A stretch of DNA of 7,398 nt. It comes from Selenomonas sp. (lineage in GTDB: Bacteria; Bacillota; Negativicutes; Selenomonadales; Selenomonadaceae). The DNA is taken from assembly GCA_003518745.1 (NCBI GenBank), contig DOYB01000118.1, positions 1 through 7,398 of the forward strand, written 5' to 3'. Below, piece by piece: positions 1 to 5,692 of the stretch (its first letter is position 1; each line of letters opens with the position of its first letter). The position numbers were made by a program, and so were the translations under genes. Below the pieces are notes generated by a model. It was not told the DNA's origin, searched no databases, and saw nothing but the letters and a program-made list of their open reading frames with translations.

Positions 1-99
1 AAAAATTCTCATAATATTTCCTGCCGCCTAATCAACAGATTAAACAAATCATCTTCCCTTTAAGGCGCCCCCATAGGGAACCCTGAGAAGTAAGAAGGA

Positions 100-105
100 T
101 ATAAT
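100..105 (+). promoter_or_regulatory. Candidate -10 element for the secreted knot protein
   Basis: A perfect TATAAT at 100-105 would start transcription near 112 and leave a leader of about 50 bases before the ATG at 161. No recognisable -35 hexamer lies 16-18 bases upstream (77-82 reads GGAACC) and there is no TG extension, so the match rests on the -10 alone. It could be a weak or activator-dependent promoter, or chance. Confidence 0.35.
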
Positions 106-140
106 CATTCAATGTCGAACTATCTAAGATGTGATACATG

Positions 141-150
141 GGAAAGGAGG
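141..150 (+). promoter_or_regulatory. Ribosome binding site that fixes the start at 161
   Basis: GGAAAGGAGG ends ten bases before the ATG at 161. The in-frame GTG at 131 has no such site and would put ten extra residues in front of a textbook signal peptide, so the ATG at 161 is preferred. Confidence 0.8.
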
Positions 151-160
151 ATTTGCAAAA

Positions 161-487
161 ATGAAGAAGCTAACAGCCATATTTACAGTGTTGCTGCTCT
201 TTGCCATGACGCTTCCGGCAATGGCAGTATCCGCGGTCAGCAGGGACGGGTACTACAAGGGAATCAAGCTCTGCGGAAAGGTCAAGGTCGTTGAGAATTT
301 TGGCGACATCAAGGTCAAGGTTGTGAATTCCTTTCCGGATTTGAAGGTCAAAGTCGTGGAGTCTTTTCCCGATGATATAGGCGAATGGAAATTCGTGGAA
401 CACGGGGAGGATTTCACCATCCAATTCGTGGACAGCTTTCCGGATATCAAGATAAAGTACGTTAACGCGTTTCCCGGGGTAAATTGA
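161..487 (+). CDS. Secreted 7(1) septoil knot domain protein
   Basis: This 108-residue protein is predicted to be exported. Residues 1-22 form a signal peptide: Met-Lys-Lys, a hydrophobic core to about 18, then Pro-Ala-Met-Ala with likely cleavage after Ala22 or Ala25. The mature part is a run of 11-residue units: 40-50, 51-61, 62-72, 75-85, 86-96 and 97-107. They share the consensus K-V-K-V-V-x-S-F-P-D-x, alternating beta strand with a Phe-Pro-Asp turn. The fourth unit is divergent (Glu-Trp-Lys-Phe-Val-Glu-His-Gly-Glu-Asp-Phe) and preceded by a two-residue insertion. A Gly-Ile-Lys-Leu strand (34-37) and a lone Cys38 come first. From memory, this is the signature of the 7(1) septoil knot family (Pfam Septknot), in which a very short chain of strands is tied into a seven-crossing knot. 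No cellular function is established that I know of. The gene stands alone between its own leader and a terminator. Family assignment is fairly sure; the knot itself is inferred from family resemblance. A generic beta-repeat protein is the alternative. Confidence 0.82.
   Translation: MKKLTAIFTVLLLFAMTLPAMAVSAVSRDGYYKGIKLCGKVKVVENFGDIKVKVVNSFPDLKVKVVESFPDDIGEWKFVEHGEDFTIQFVDSFPDIKIKYVNAFPGVN
278..481 (+). repeat. Degenerate 33-base tandem coding repeats in the knot gene
   Basis: Six in-frame units of 33 bases (278-310, 311-343, 344-376, 383-415, 416-448, 449-481) encode the 11-residue repeats, with six extra bases at 377-382. Units two and three are the most alike (both begin AAGGTCAA and carry a TTTCC Phe-Pro region), but many differences are silent. 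This points to an old duplication conserved at the protein level rather than a recent, slippage-prone array. Confidence 0.75.
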
Positions 488-529
488 TTTCTTGATATCG
501 GATGCTCATTTTAGATAGGATTTGCCTGC

Positions 530-561
530 TATGCACCCGCTTAATGTGGGTGCATACTTTT
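530..561 (+). terminator. Rho-independent terminator after the knot gene
   Basis: TATGCACCC (530-538) pairs perfectly with GGGTGCATA (548-556) around a nine-base loop, followed by C and TTTT. The stem is strong and the T run short. It lies 42 bases after the stop codon and probably makes the secreted-protein gene monocistronic. Confidence 0.65.
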
Positions 562-592
562 GGAAGATGAAGTTTAGCGCTGTAATGTGAAT

Positions 593-606
593 AGTCAACT
601 GTGACT
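593..606. repeat. Short inverted repeat ahead of the 187-residue gene
   Basis: AGTCA (593-597) and TGACT (602-606) are perfect inverted arms around ACTG, 21 bases before the ATG at 627. It could be a small operator or a weak leader hairpin. No convincing promoter was found for the downstream gene (TGTAAT at 581-586 lacks a good -35). It may be chance. Confidence 0.3.
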
Positions 607-626
607 GGTTTAGAGGGGAGAAGCTG

Positions 627-1190
627 ATGGAAGGATTGAATTTCGCGGTGGGGGAGAGATTTCCGCTGCCTATACAGGTTATGGGGGACGGTGGCATGCT
701 GCAGGCTGACGTGAATGGCATAATGTTCATTCTGCAGCTTTCTAAGGCCGATATAATAGCCGTTGAGGCATTTCGTACGGGAAAGATGGAACTGGCTCTT
801 TATGAGCAGGACGGATTGCTTTTCTTTCTGTATCGCATAGACGGAATTTTCAAGGAGGGCTGGGGGGATGCTCCCTTGGGGCTTCATATGCTGAAAAAGG
901 AGCAATGGCCAACGGAAAGGAGCTTGGCAGACCCTACGCTCCATCTTTATTTGGTGGACACCAATCTTCAGATAATCCTTTCCCTGCGGCAGGCAGCTAT
1001 GAATGAAGTGTTTTTTTCAAAGCTGAAGGATAACATTCGACTGCAGATGGAAAAGCCTATGACCGGAAGGGAATTTTCCGAGGCTGTTCGCGGTATATGG
1101 GGCTCTTTGACTCCCCAGCAGATGAGGGAAAAAGCCATTGCCGTTCAGGAGGTACCGCTGGAAATAGTTAAACCGGGGATAGTACATTGA
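627..1190 (+). CDS. Uncharacterised 187-residue cytosolic protein
   Basis: I do not recognise this gene with confidence. The ATG at 627 follows a GAGGGGAG ribosome binding site (613-620). There is no signal peptide or membrane segment. The first two thirds look beta-rich and contain what reads like a conserved core: Gly-Lys-Met-Glu-Leu-Ala-Leu-Tyr (51-58), then a Leu-Leu-Phe-Phe-Leu-Tyr-Arg strand (63-69), then Trp-Gly-Asp-Ala-Pro (79-83). A Leu-Tyr-Leu-Val-Asp-Thr strand follows near residues 107-112. The last third (about 116-175) looks helical and charged, with Arg, Lys and Glu spaced as in amphipathic helices. The pattern (alanine/leucine strand, 'FFLYR', 'W-x-DAP') resembles hypothetical proteins I have seen elsewhere without assigned function. 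It sits alone between a terminator on its left and the pheA promoter on its right. Codon use and base composition look like the neighbours, with no sign of transfer. Confidence 0.75.
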   Translation: MEGLNFAVGERFPLPIQVMGDGGMLQADVNGIMFILQLSKADIIAVEAFRTGKMELALYEQDGLLFFLYRIDGIFKEGWGDAPLGLHMLKKEQWPTERSLADPTLHLYLVDTNLQIILSLRQAAMNEVFFSKLKDNIRLQMEKPMTGREFSEAVRGIWGSLTPQQMREKAIAVQEVPLEIVKPGIVH

Positions 1191-1210
1191 AACGGAGGAT
1201 TATCCCTGCC

Positions 1211-1239
1211 TTGCATAAATCGTGTAATTCGTGTAAAAT
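1211..1239 (+). promoter_or_regulatory. Candidate promoter of the pheA-aroF-gyrA run
   Basis: TTGCAT (1211-1216) and TAAAAT (1234-1239) are separated by 17 bases, the optimal spacing for the housekeeping sigma factor. The -10 matches five of six consensus bases and the -35 three of six. Transcription would start near 1246, giving a leader of about 63 bases. Two direct CGTGTAA copies (1221-1227 and 1230-1236) sit in the spacer and overlap the -10, and could be a binding site or chance. Confidence 0.5.
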
Positions 1240-1250
1240 CTATCTGTTAG

Positions 1251-1306
1251 GGCGGTATCAACATGCCGTCTGAGTGATAAGAGGTCTCCGGCAAAAGGAG
1301 GATACC
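1251..1306 (+). promoter_or_regulatory. Structured leader of pheA with two competing pairings
   Basis: GGCGGTAT (1251-1258) can pair with ATGCCGTC (1263-1270) around CAAC, eight pairs with two G-U. The same left arm also contains GGTATC (1254-1259), a perfect six-base complement of GATACC (1301-1306), which overlaps the last base of the AGGAGG ribosome binding site (1296-1301) and the spacer. A smaller CTCC/GGAG hairpin (1286-1289 with 1297-1300) would also cover the ribosome binding site. The pairings are seen in the sequence; any switching is inference. There is no T run, Phe-codon leader peptide or T-box motif, so classical attenuation is not supported. Confidence 0.3.
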
Positions 1307-1308
1307 CC

Positions 1309-2157
1309 ATGGCGGGAAGTTTGGGTTTTTTGGGGCCTGCTGGCACCCACAGCGAGGCTGCGGCTCACTATCTGGATCAGCTTTTGGGATTGGAGCGCGG
1401 CTATTTGGAATATGGGGAGATTGATGAGGCTTTGGGCGCTGTTGAGTCAGGCGCGGTGGATGCGTGTCTTGTTCCGGTGGAGAACTCACTGGAGGGAGCT
1501 GTGAACATCACTCTTGACACCCTGGCGCGCAGCGACAGTCTTGAAGTGGCTAGGGAGCTTGTATGGCCCGTGCATAATTTCTTGATGGGAAAAGGCGGTC
1601 ATTCGGATATAAAGAGGGTATTGTCCCACGTACAGCCACTTTCACAGTGCCGTAGGTTCCTGAAGGAAAACTATCCCGAGGCTGAGCTGGTGAAGGTGTC
1701 CAGCACCGCAAGGGCAGCGGAGATGGTAGCAGATGAGCCCGCGGCTTCAGGCTGGGCAGCCATTTGCCCGAAGAGAGCCGGCGAGCTCCATGGCTTGAAG
1801 CTCCTGGCATCTGAGATACAGGACAATATGGCAAACTGCACCAGATTCTTCGAAGTGCGCAGGAGGGGTGGAGCGCCGCCTCCCAAAACCGATAAGATGC
1901 TGATCATATGTCAGATTGATGGTAAACGCGCGGGCAGTCTTTGCAAGGTGCTTGAGGAATTTGCCTGCCGCGGCGTGAATATGACTCGTATCGAGTCACG
2001 GCCCGCAAGGACGGAGCTTGGTGCCTACATATTCTTTTTCGATCTGGAAACAGACGCGCCTCCAGAGGTAATCGCGGAGTCTGTTGCTGCCGTCAAGAAG
2101 CGGAGCATTTGGCTCAGGAATCTTGGGGCATTTCCCCTTTACGAAGTTAGGAGCTGA
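1309..2157 (+). CDS. pheA: Prephenate dehydratase with ACT regulatory domain
   Basis: The enzyme converts prephenate to phenylpyruvate, water and CO2, the committed step to phenylalanine, in the cytosol. At 282 residues it is the usual length of a stand-alone dehydratase without a chorismate mutase fusion. The catalytic domain (about 4-183) shows Gly-Pro-Ala-Gly-Thr-His-Ser (9-15), Val-Glu-Asn-Ser-Leu-Glu-Gly (57-63) and Thr-Arg-Phe (178-180), whose Thr is the known catalytic residue of the family. The ACT domain (about 195-278) carries Gly-Lys-Arg-Ala-Gly-Ser-Leu (205-211) and Glu-Ser-Arg-Pro (229-232), the phenylalanine-binding signatures, so feedback inhibition by phenylalanine is expected. 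The ATG at 1309 follows AGGAGG at 1296-1301. aroF begins five bases after the stop codon, so the two are almost certainly co-transcribed and supply opposite ends of the same pathway. Chorismate mutase must be encoded elsewhere. Confidence 0.96.
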   Translation: MAGSLGFLGPAGTHSEAAAHYLDQLLGLERGYLEYGEIDEALGAVESGAVDACLVPVENSLEGAVNITLDTLARSDSLEVARELVWPVHNFLMGKGGHSDIKRVLSHVQPLSQCRRFLKENYPEAELVKVSSTARAAEMVADEPAASGWAAICPKRAGELHGLKLLASEIQDNMANCTRFFEVRRRGGAPPPKTDKMLIICQIDGKRAGSLCKVLEEFACRGVNMTRIESRPARTELGAYIFFFDLETDAPPEVIAESVAAVKKRSIWLRNLGAFPLYEVRS

Positions 2158-2162
2158 TTTTC

Positions 2163-3191
2163 ATGGTAATCATAATGAATCCCGACGCATCATCTGACAA
2201 TATAAGGGATGTCATTGAAGCAATACAGGCTGCCGGACTTGAAGCTAAGGTCATGGAGGGAGCCAAGCAGAAAATCGTTGGTGTCATCGGAGATAAGACA
2301 CGGCTTGCGGCTGTACCCATAGATGTTATGGATGGCGTTGAAAAGAGCGTGTCCATCTCCAGAAGCTATAAGCTGGCCAGCCGTGAATTTCATCCTTTGC
2401 CCACCCATGTAATCGTGGGGGATGTGGAAATCGGCGGGGATGTTCCGGTGGTTATGGCAGGCCCTTGCGCTGTGGAGTCAAGGGAGCAGCTTTTTGAGGC
2501 AGCGGACATCGTGGCCGCGGCAGGAGCGCAGTTCCTGCGGGGAGGTGCCTATAAGCCCCGTACATCTCCCTATTCCTTTCAGGGATTGGAGGATCAAGGC
2601 CTGAAATATCTGGCTGAGGCAAGGGAACGCACCGGGCTGAGAATTGTTACAGAGGTTACGGTGGTGGAGGCTGTTGAACGTGTGGCGGAGTACGCGGACA
2701 TGCTTCAGATTGGCGCCAGGAACATGCAGAACTTCGGCCTTTTGAAAGAGGTAGGACGCTGCGGCAAGCCGGTACTTTTGAAAAGGGGCCTGGCGGCTAC
2801 CATTGATGAGTGGCTCAACGCGGCGGAGTATATCATGAATGAGGGAAACCCCGATGTTGTACTCTGTGAGCGTGGGATACGCACATACGAAACATATACA
2901 AGGAATACTTTGGATTTGAGCGCGGTCGCGGCCGTAAAGCATCTTTCCCATTTGCCGATAATCGTGGACCCGAGTCATGGCACGGGAAAATGGCGCATGG
3001 TAAAGCCCATGGCTTACGCGGCAATCGCCGCCGGCGCTGACGGTCTTATGATGGAGGTTCATCCGAATCCGGCTAAAGCTCTTTCCGACGGGCCTCAGTC
3101 TTTGACTCCTTCCCATTATCAGGAAATTATGGAAGACGTATTCAAGCTGTCTAAGTTCATGAAGAGCAGCATGTCGGAATATACTTTTTAG
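2163..3191 (+). CDS. aroF: 3-deoxy-7-phosphoheptulonate synthase, type I-beta
   Basis: The enzyme condenses phosphoenolpyruvate with erythrose 4-phosphate to DAHP, the first step of the shikimate pathway. At 342 residues it matches the I-beta class with an N-terminal ferredoxin-like regulatory domain (about 1-70), as in Thermotoga, where that domain binds Phe or Tyr for feedback control. The barrel (about 80-335) has Ala-Gly-Pro-Cys (99-102), Lys-Pro-Arg-Thr-Ser-Pro (131-136), Leu-Leu-Lys-Arg-Gly (205-209) and Asp-Pro-Ser-His (269-272). The expected metal ligands Cys102, His272, Glu298 and Asp309 are all present and fall on the same numbers as I recall for the Thermotoga enzyme. The AGGAG binding site (2149-2153) lies in the last codons of pheA, and the ATG at 2163 is nine bases beyond it. 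A second in-frame ATG at 2175 is less well placed. The gene symbol is by convention; some annotators use aroG or aroA for this class. Confidence 0.95.
   Translation: MVIIMNPDASSDNIRDVIEAIQAAGLEAKVMEGAKQKIVGVIGDKTRLAAVPIDVMDGVEKSVSISRSYKLASREFHPLPTHVIVGDVEIGGDVPVVMAGPCAVESREQLFEAADIVAAAGAQFLRGGAYKPRTSPYSFQGLEDQGLKYLAEARERTGLRIVTEVTVVEAVERVAEYADMLQIGARNMQNFGLLKEVGRCGKPVLLKRGLAATIDEWLNAAEYIMNEGNPDVVLCERGIRTYETYTRNTLDLSAVAAVKHLSHLPIIVDPSHGTGKWRMVKPMAYAAIAAGADGLMMEVHPNPAKALSDGPQSLTPSHYQEIMEDVFKLSKFMKSSMSEYTF
3102..3130 (+). promoter_or_regulatory. Candidate internal promoter for gyrA inside aroF
   Basis: TTGACT (3102-3107, five of six to consensus) and AATTAT (3125-3130, four of six) are 17 bases apart within the 3' end of aroF. 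Transcription would begin about 68 bases before the gyrA start. The -10 lacks its first T, so it may be weak, which would suit a relaxation-sensitive gyrase promoter. It could equally be chance in coding sequence. Confidence 0.3.
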
Positions 3192-3193
3192 AT

Positions 3194-3207
3194 GAGGTGA
3201 GAAAGTG
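3194..3207 (+). promoter_or_regulatory. Ribosome binding site and GTG start of gyrA
   Basis: GAGGTGA (3194-3200) precedes GTG at 3205 by four bases. The GTG start gives a protein whose active-site numbering coincides with E. coli GyrA (Ser83, Tyr122). The next in-frame ATG is at codon 17, inside the conserved N-terminal arm, so the GTG is the real start. Confidence 0.8.
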
Positions 3208-5634
3208 GATTTTGGTCAAGGAAAGGTAGTGCCCATCAGGCTGGCGCACGAAATGAAAAACTCCTATATTGACTATGCCATGAGTGTTATCGTGGCTAGG
3301 GCCCTGCCGGACGTACGTGACGGCTTGAAGCCTGTGCATCGCAGGATTCTCTATGCCATGCAGGAAGCAGGAATGGGGTCCGGCAAGCCCTATAAGAAAT
3401 CGGCCCGTATCGTCGGTGAAGTGCTTGGTAAATATCATCCACACGGCGATAGCTCTGTTTACGATGCTATTGTCCGAATGGCTCAGGATTTTTCCATGCG
3501 TTATCTTTTGGCGGATGGTCACGGAAACTTTGGTTCTGTGGATGGAGATCCCGCCGCTGCCATGCGTTATACAGAGGTCCGTATGTCCAAGATTTCCGAG
3601 CTTATGCTGCAGGATATCGATAAGGAGACAGTGGACTTCGTACCCAACTATGATGAGTCCTTGCAGGAGCCATCAGTGCTCCCGGCAAAGTTCCCACAGC
3701 TCCTTGTAAACGGCACATCAGGGATCGCGGTGGGTATGGCCACCAATATTCCTCCCCATAATATGAGGGAGGTCATTGACGGCACGCTGATGCTCATAGA
3801 CAATCCGGATGCTACCATTGACGAGCTGATGACTGTCATCAAGGGACCTGATTTCCCAACAGCGGGACAGATTCTGGGACAAAACGGTATCCGCGATGCC
3901 TACATGAAGGGGCGGGGCGTTATTAAGATGCGGGCTCTTGCCCGTATAGAGACCCAGTCCAACGGCAAGCCGAGGATTATAGTGACAGAGCTTCCCTATC
4001 AGGTGAACAAGGCAAGGCTCATTGAGAAGATTGCTGAGCTTGTGCGGGAGAAGTCCATTGACGGTATTACGGATCTCAGGGATGAGTCTGACCGTAACGG
4101 AATGCGCATTGTCATTGAATTGCGTCGGGATTCGAACCCTAACGTTATACTGAATCAGTTGTACAAGCACACACAGCTTCAGGAGAGCTTCGGCGTCATC
4201 ATGCTGGCGCTTGTGGATGGCAGCCCCAAGGTGCTGAACCTCAAAGAGGTACTGCATTACTATATAATGCATCAGGAGGAGGTCATTACCCGCCGTACCA
4301 GATATGAACTGGCAAAGGCAGAGGCCCGTGCTCACATCTTGGAGGGCTTGACCATAGCCCTGGACAATCTGGACGCGGTCATAACTACCATCAGGGAAAG
4401 CAAAACGACGGAAATCGCAAAGAATGCTTTGATGGAGGGCTTTAAGCTCACGGACAAGCAGGCTCAGGCAATATTGGATCTTCGTCTGCAGCGGCTCACC
4501 GGTTTGGAGCGGGAAAAGATTGTAGAGGAATATCAGGACACGTTAAAGGCCATTGAGGAGTATAAGGCTATTCTGGCAGATGAATGGCGTATTCTTCAGA
4601 TAGTCAAGGACGAGCTTAAAGAGGTTCGTGAGAAGTTCGGAGATGACCGCCGCACGGAGATTACCGTGGACAGCTCTGAAATAGACGTGGAGGATCTCAT
4701 TGCTGATGAGGACGTGGTCATTACCCTTACACACGGCGGATATATAAAGCGCATTTCCCTTGACACCTATCGCAAGCAGAAGCGAGGCGGACGGGGCGTG
4801 ACCGGCATGGGTACCAAGGAGTCGGATTTTGTTGAGAATCTCCTGATTACCACGACCCATCACACCATACTGTTCTTTACGAACCGTGGGCGTGTGTACT
4901 ACCTTAAGGCATACGAAATCGCGGAATCCAGCCGTCAGGCAAAGGGCACCGCGATCATCAACCTGCTGCAGCTTGCGGCAGGGGAGAAGATAACCGCGGT
5001 AATACAGGTGAAAAAGTTCGATCCCGAAAGGTATCTCTTCATGGCCACACGAAAGGGCATAGTCAAGAAGACCCAGCTTTCAGAGTTCAGCTCCATGAGA
5101 AAGGGCGGGCTCATCGCCGTAACCCTGGACGATGATGACGATCTCATAGGGGTCAAGTTTACGGATGGCGAAAGCTATCTCATGCTTGGAACCCGCAACG
5201 GTATTTCCATCGCATTCTCCGAGGATGATGTCAGAGCCATGGGCCGTACGGCTCGCGGCGTAAGGGGCATTTCCCTGAAGGATGGGGACGAGGTCGTGGG
5301 CATGGACATTCTCACCAGGAACGCGGATGTTCTTACTGTTACCGAAGGAGGCTATGGCAAGCGCACGGCCACCTCCGAGTACCGCTCCCAGACTCGCGGC
5401 GGCAGAGGTCTTATCAACATGAAGGTAACGGAGAAGACCGGAAATGTTATCGGCCTCAAGGTGGTTCATGACGATCAGGAGCTCATGCTGATAACCACAG
5501 AGGGAATCGTGATTCGTACAAATGTTTCGGATATCTCTGTAATAGGCAGGAACACGCAGGGTGTCATGCTTATGAAGACAGATACGAATGACAAGGTTGC
5601 CTCTATGGCGATTATTGAACAGAAAAGCGAATGA
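3205..5634 (+). CDS. gyrA: DNA gyrase subunit A
   Basis: GyrA is the breaking and rejoining subunit of gyrase, an A2B2 enzyme with GyrB that introduces negative supercoils using ATP. The N-terminal winged-helix and tower region (about 7-490) contains the quinolone-resistance region Ala-Arg-Ile-Val-Gly through His-Gly-Asp-Ser-Ser-Val-Tyr-Asp (67-87) and the catalytic Arg121-Tyr122. Ser83 and Asp87 are the sensitive-type residues. The C-terminal beta-pinwheel (about 500-805) wraps DNA and opens with the GyrA box Gln-Lys-Arg-Gly-Gly-Arg-Gly (525-531), which separates it from topoisomerase IV ParC. A second, box-like Gln-Thr-Arg-Gly-Gly-Arg-Gly lies at 729-735. At 809 residues it is the short Firmicute form without the proteobacterial insert or long acidic tail. 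It starts 13 bases after aroF, so it is probably co-transcribed with it. gyrB is not in the window, although gyrB and gyrA are adjacent in many Firmicutes. Confidence 0.97.
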   Translation: MDFGQGKVVPIRLAHEMKNSYIDYAMSVIVARALPDVRDGLKPVHRRILYAMQEAGMGSGKPYKKSARIVGEVLGKYHPHGDSSVYDAIVRMAQDFSMRYLLADGHGNFGSVDGDPAAAMRYTEVRMSKISELMLQDIDKETVDFVPNYDESLQEPSVLPAKFPQLLVNGTSGIAVGMATNIPPHNMREVIDGTLMLIDNPDATIDELMTVIKGPDFPTAGQILGQNGIRDAYMKGRGVIKMRALARIETQSNGKPRIIVTELPYQVNKARLIEKIAELVREKSIDGITDLRDESDRNGMRIVIELRRDSNPNVILNQLYKHTQLQESFGVIMLALVDGSPKVLNLKEVLHYYIMHQEEVITRRTRYELAKAEARAHILEGLTIALDNLDAVITTIRESKTTEIAKNALMEGFKLTDKQAQAILDLRLQRLTGLEREKIVEEYQDTLKAIEEYKAILADEWRILQIVKDELKEVREKFGDDRRTEITVDSSEIDVEDLIADEDVVITLTHGGYIKRISLDTYRKQKRGGRGVTGMGTKESDFVENLLITTTHHTILFFTNRGRVYYLKAYEIAESSRQAKGTAIINLLQLAAGEKITAVIQVKKFDPERYLFMATRKGIVKKTQLSEFSSMRKGGLIAVTLDDDDDLIGVKFTDGESYLMLGTRNGISIAFSEDDVRAMGRTARGVRGISLKDGDEVVGMDILTRNADVLTVTEGGYGKRTATSEYRSQTRGGRGLINMKVTEKTGNVIGLKVVHDDQELMLITTEGIVIRTNVSDISVIGRNTQGVMLMKTDTNDKVASMAIIEQKSE

Positions 5635-5638
5635 CAAA

Positions 5639-5669
5639 AACCCCATCCTCGGATTGAGAGGATGGGGTT
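5639..5669. terminator. Shared terminator between convergent gyrA and metQ
   Basis: AACCCCATCCTC (5639-5650) and GAGGATGGGGTT (5658-5669) form a perfect 12-pair stem around a seven-base loop. The A run at 5636-5640 becomes a T5 tract after the stem on the minus strand, a full intrinsic terminator for metQ. In the gyrA direction the stem is followed only by TTAAAAT, so termination there is likely less efficient. It begins five bases after the gyrA stop codon. Confidence 0.88.
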
Positions 5670-5692
5670 AAAATATGCCGATACGATGTTTA

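Larger units (their letters stand above)
1..160. other. Gene-poor left edge, upstream of the secreted repeat protein
   Basis: No supported gene lies in the first 160 bases. The overlapping reading frame starting at 112 has no ribosome binding site and is a frame-shifted shadow of the secreted-protein gene. The stretch holds a TATAAT hexamer at 100-105 and the ribosome binding site of the next gene at 141-150. It also holds a short AGGG-AA-CCCT inverted repeat at 75-84. A possible minus-strand start lies at the extreme edge (ATG read leftward from position 12) but cannot be followed. Confidence 0.6.

Noticed and set aside
1..12. Possible minus-strand gene starting at position 12 (ATG read leftward, preceded by GCAGGAAATATT)
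   Set aside because: Only four codons lie inside the window and the ribosome binding site is modest, so the gene cannot be supported.
131..160. GTG at 131 as an earlier start for the knot protein
   Set aside because: It lacks a ribosome binding site and would spoil the signal peptide; the ATG at 161 has an ideal GGAAAGGAGG ahead of it.
462..944. 160-codon minus-strand reading frame opposite the 187-residue gene
   Set aside because: It crosses the terminator and has no good ribosome binding site; the plus-strand gene has a better start and a protein-like pattern.
1263..1277. Four-codon mini-ORF (Met-Pro-Ser-Glu) in the pheA leader as an attenuator peptide
   Set aside because: It has no Phe or Tyr codons and no terminator hairpin with a T run follows.
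4127..4140. tRNA T-arm-like motif on the minus strand (AGGGTTCGAATCCC)
   Set aside because: It lies in conserved gyrA codons (Arg-Asp-Ser-Asn-Pro), and no acceptor stem, anticodon arm or CCA end can be built around it.
3718..4335. Long minus-strand reading frames opposite gyrA (also 5080-5646) and opposite aroF (2478-3116)
   Set aside because: They are antisense to strongly conserved genes, lack sensible ribosome binding sites and show no recognisable domains.
3205..5634. Topoisomerase IV subunit ParC instead of GyrA
   Set aside because: The Gln-Lys-Arg-Gly-Gly-Arg-Gly GyrA box and a full beta-pinwheel C-terminus mark gyrase.
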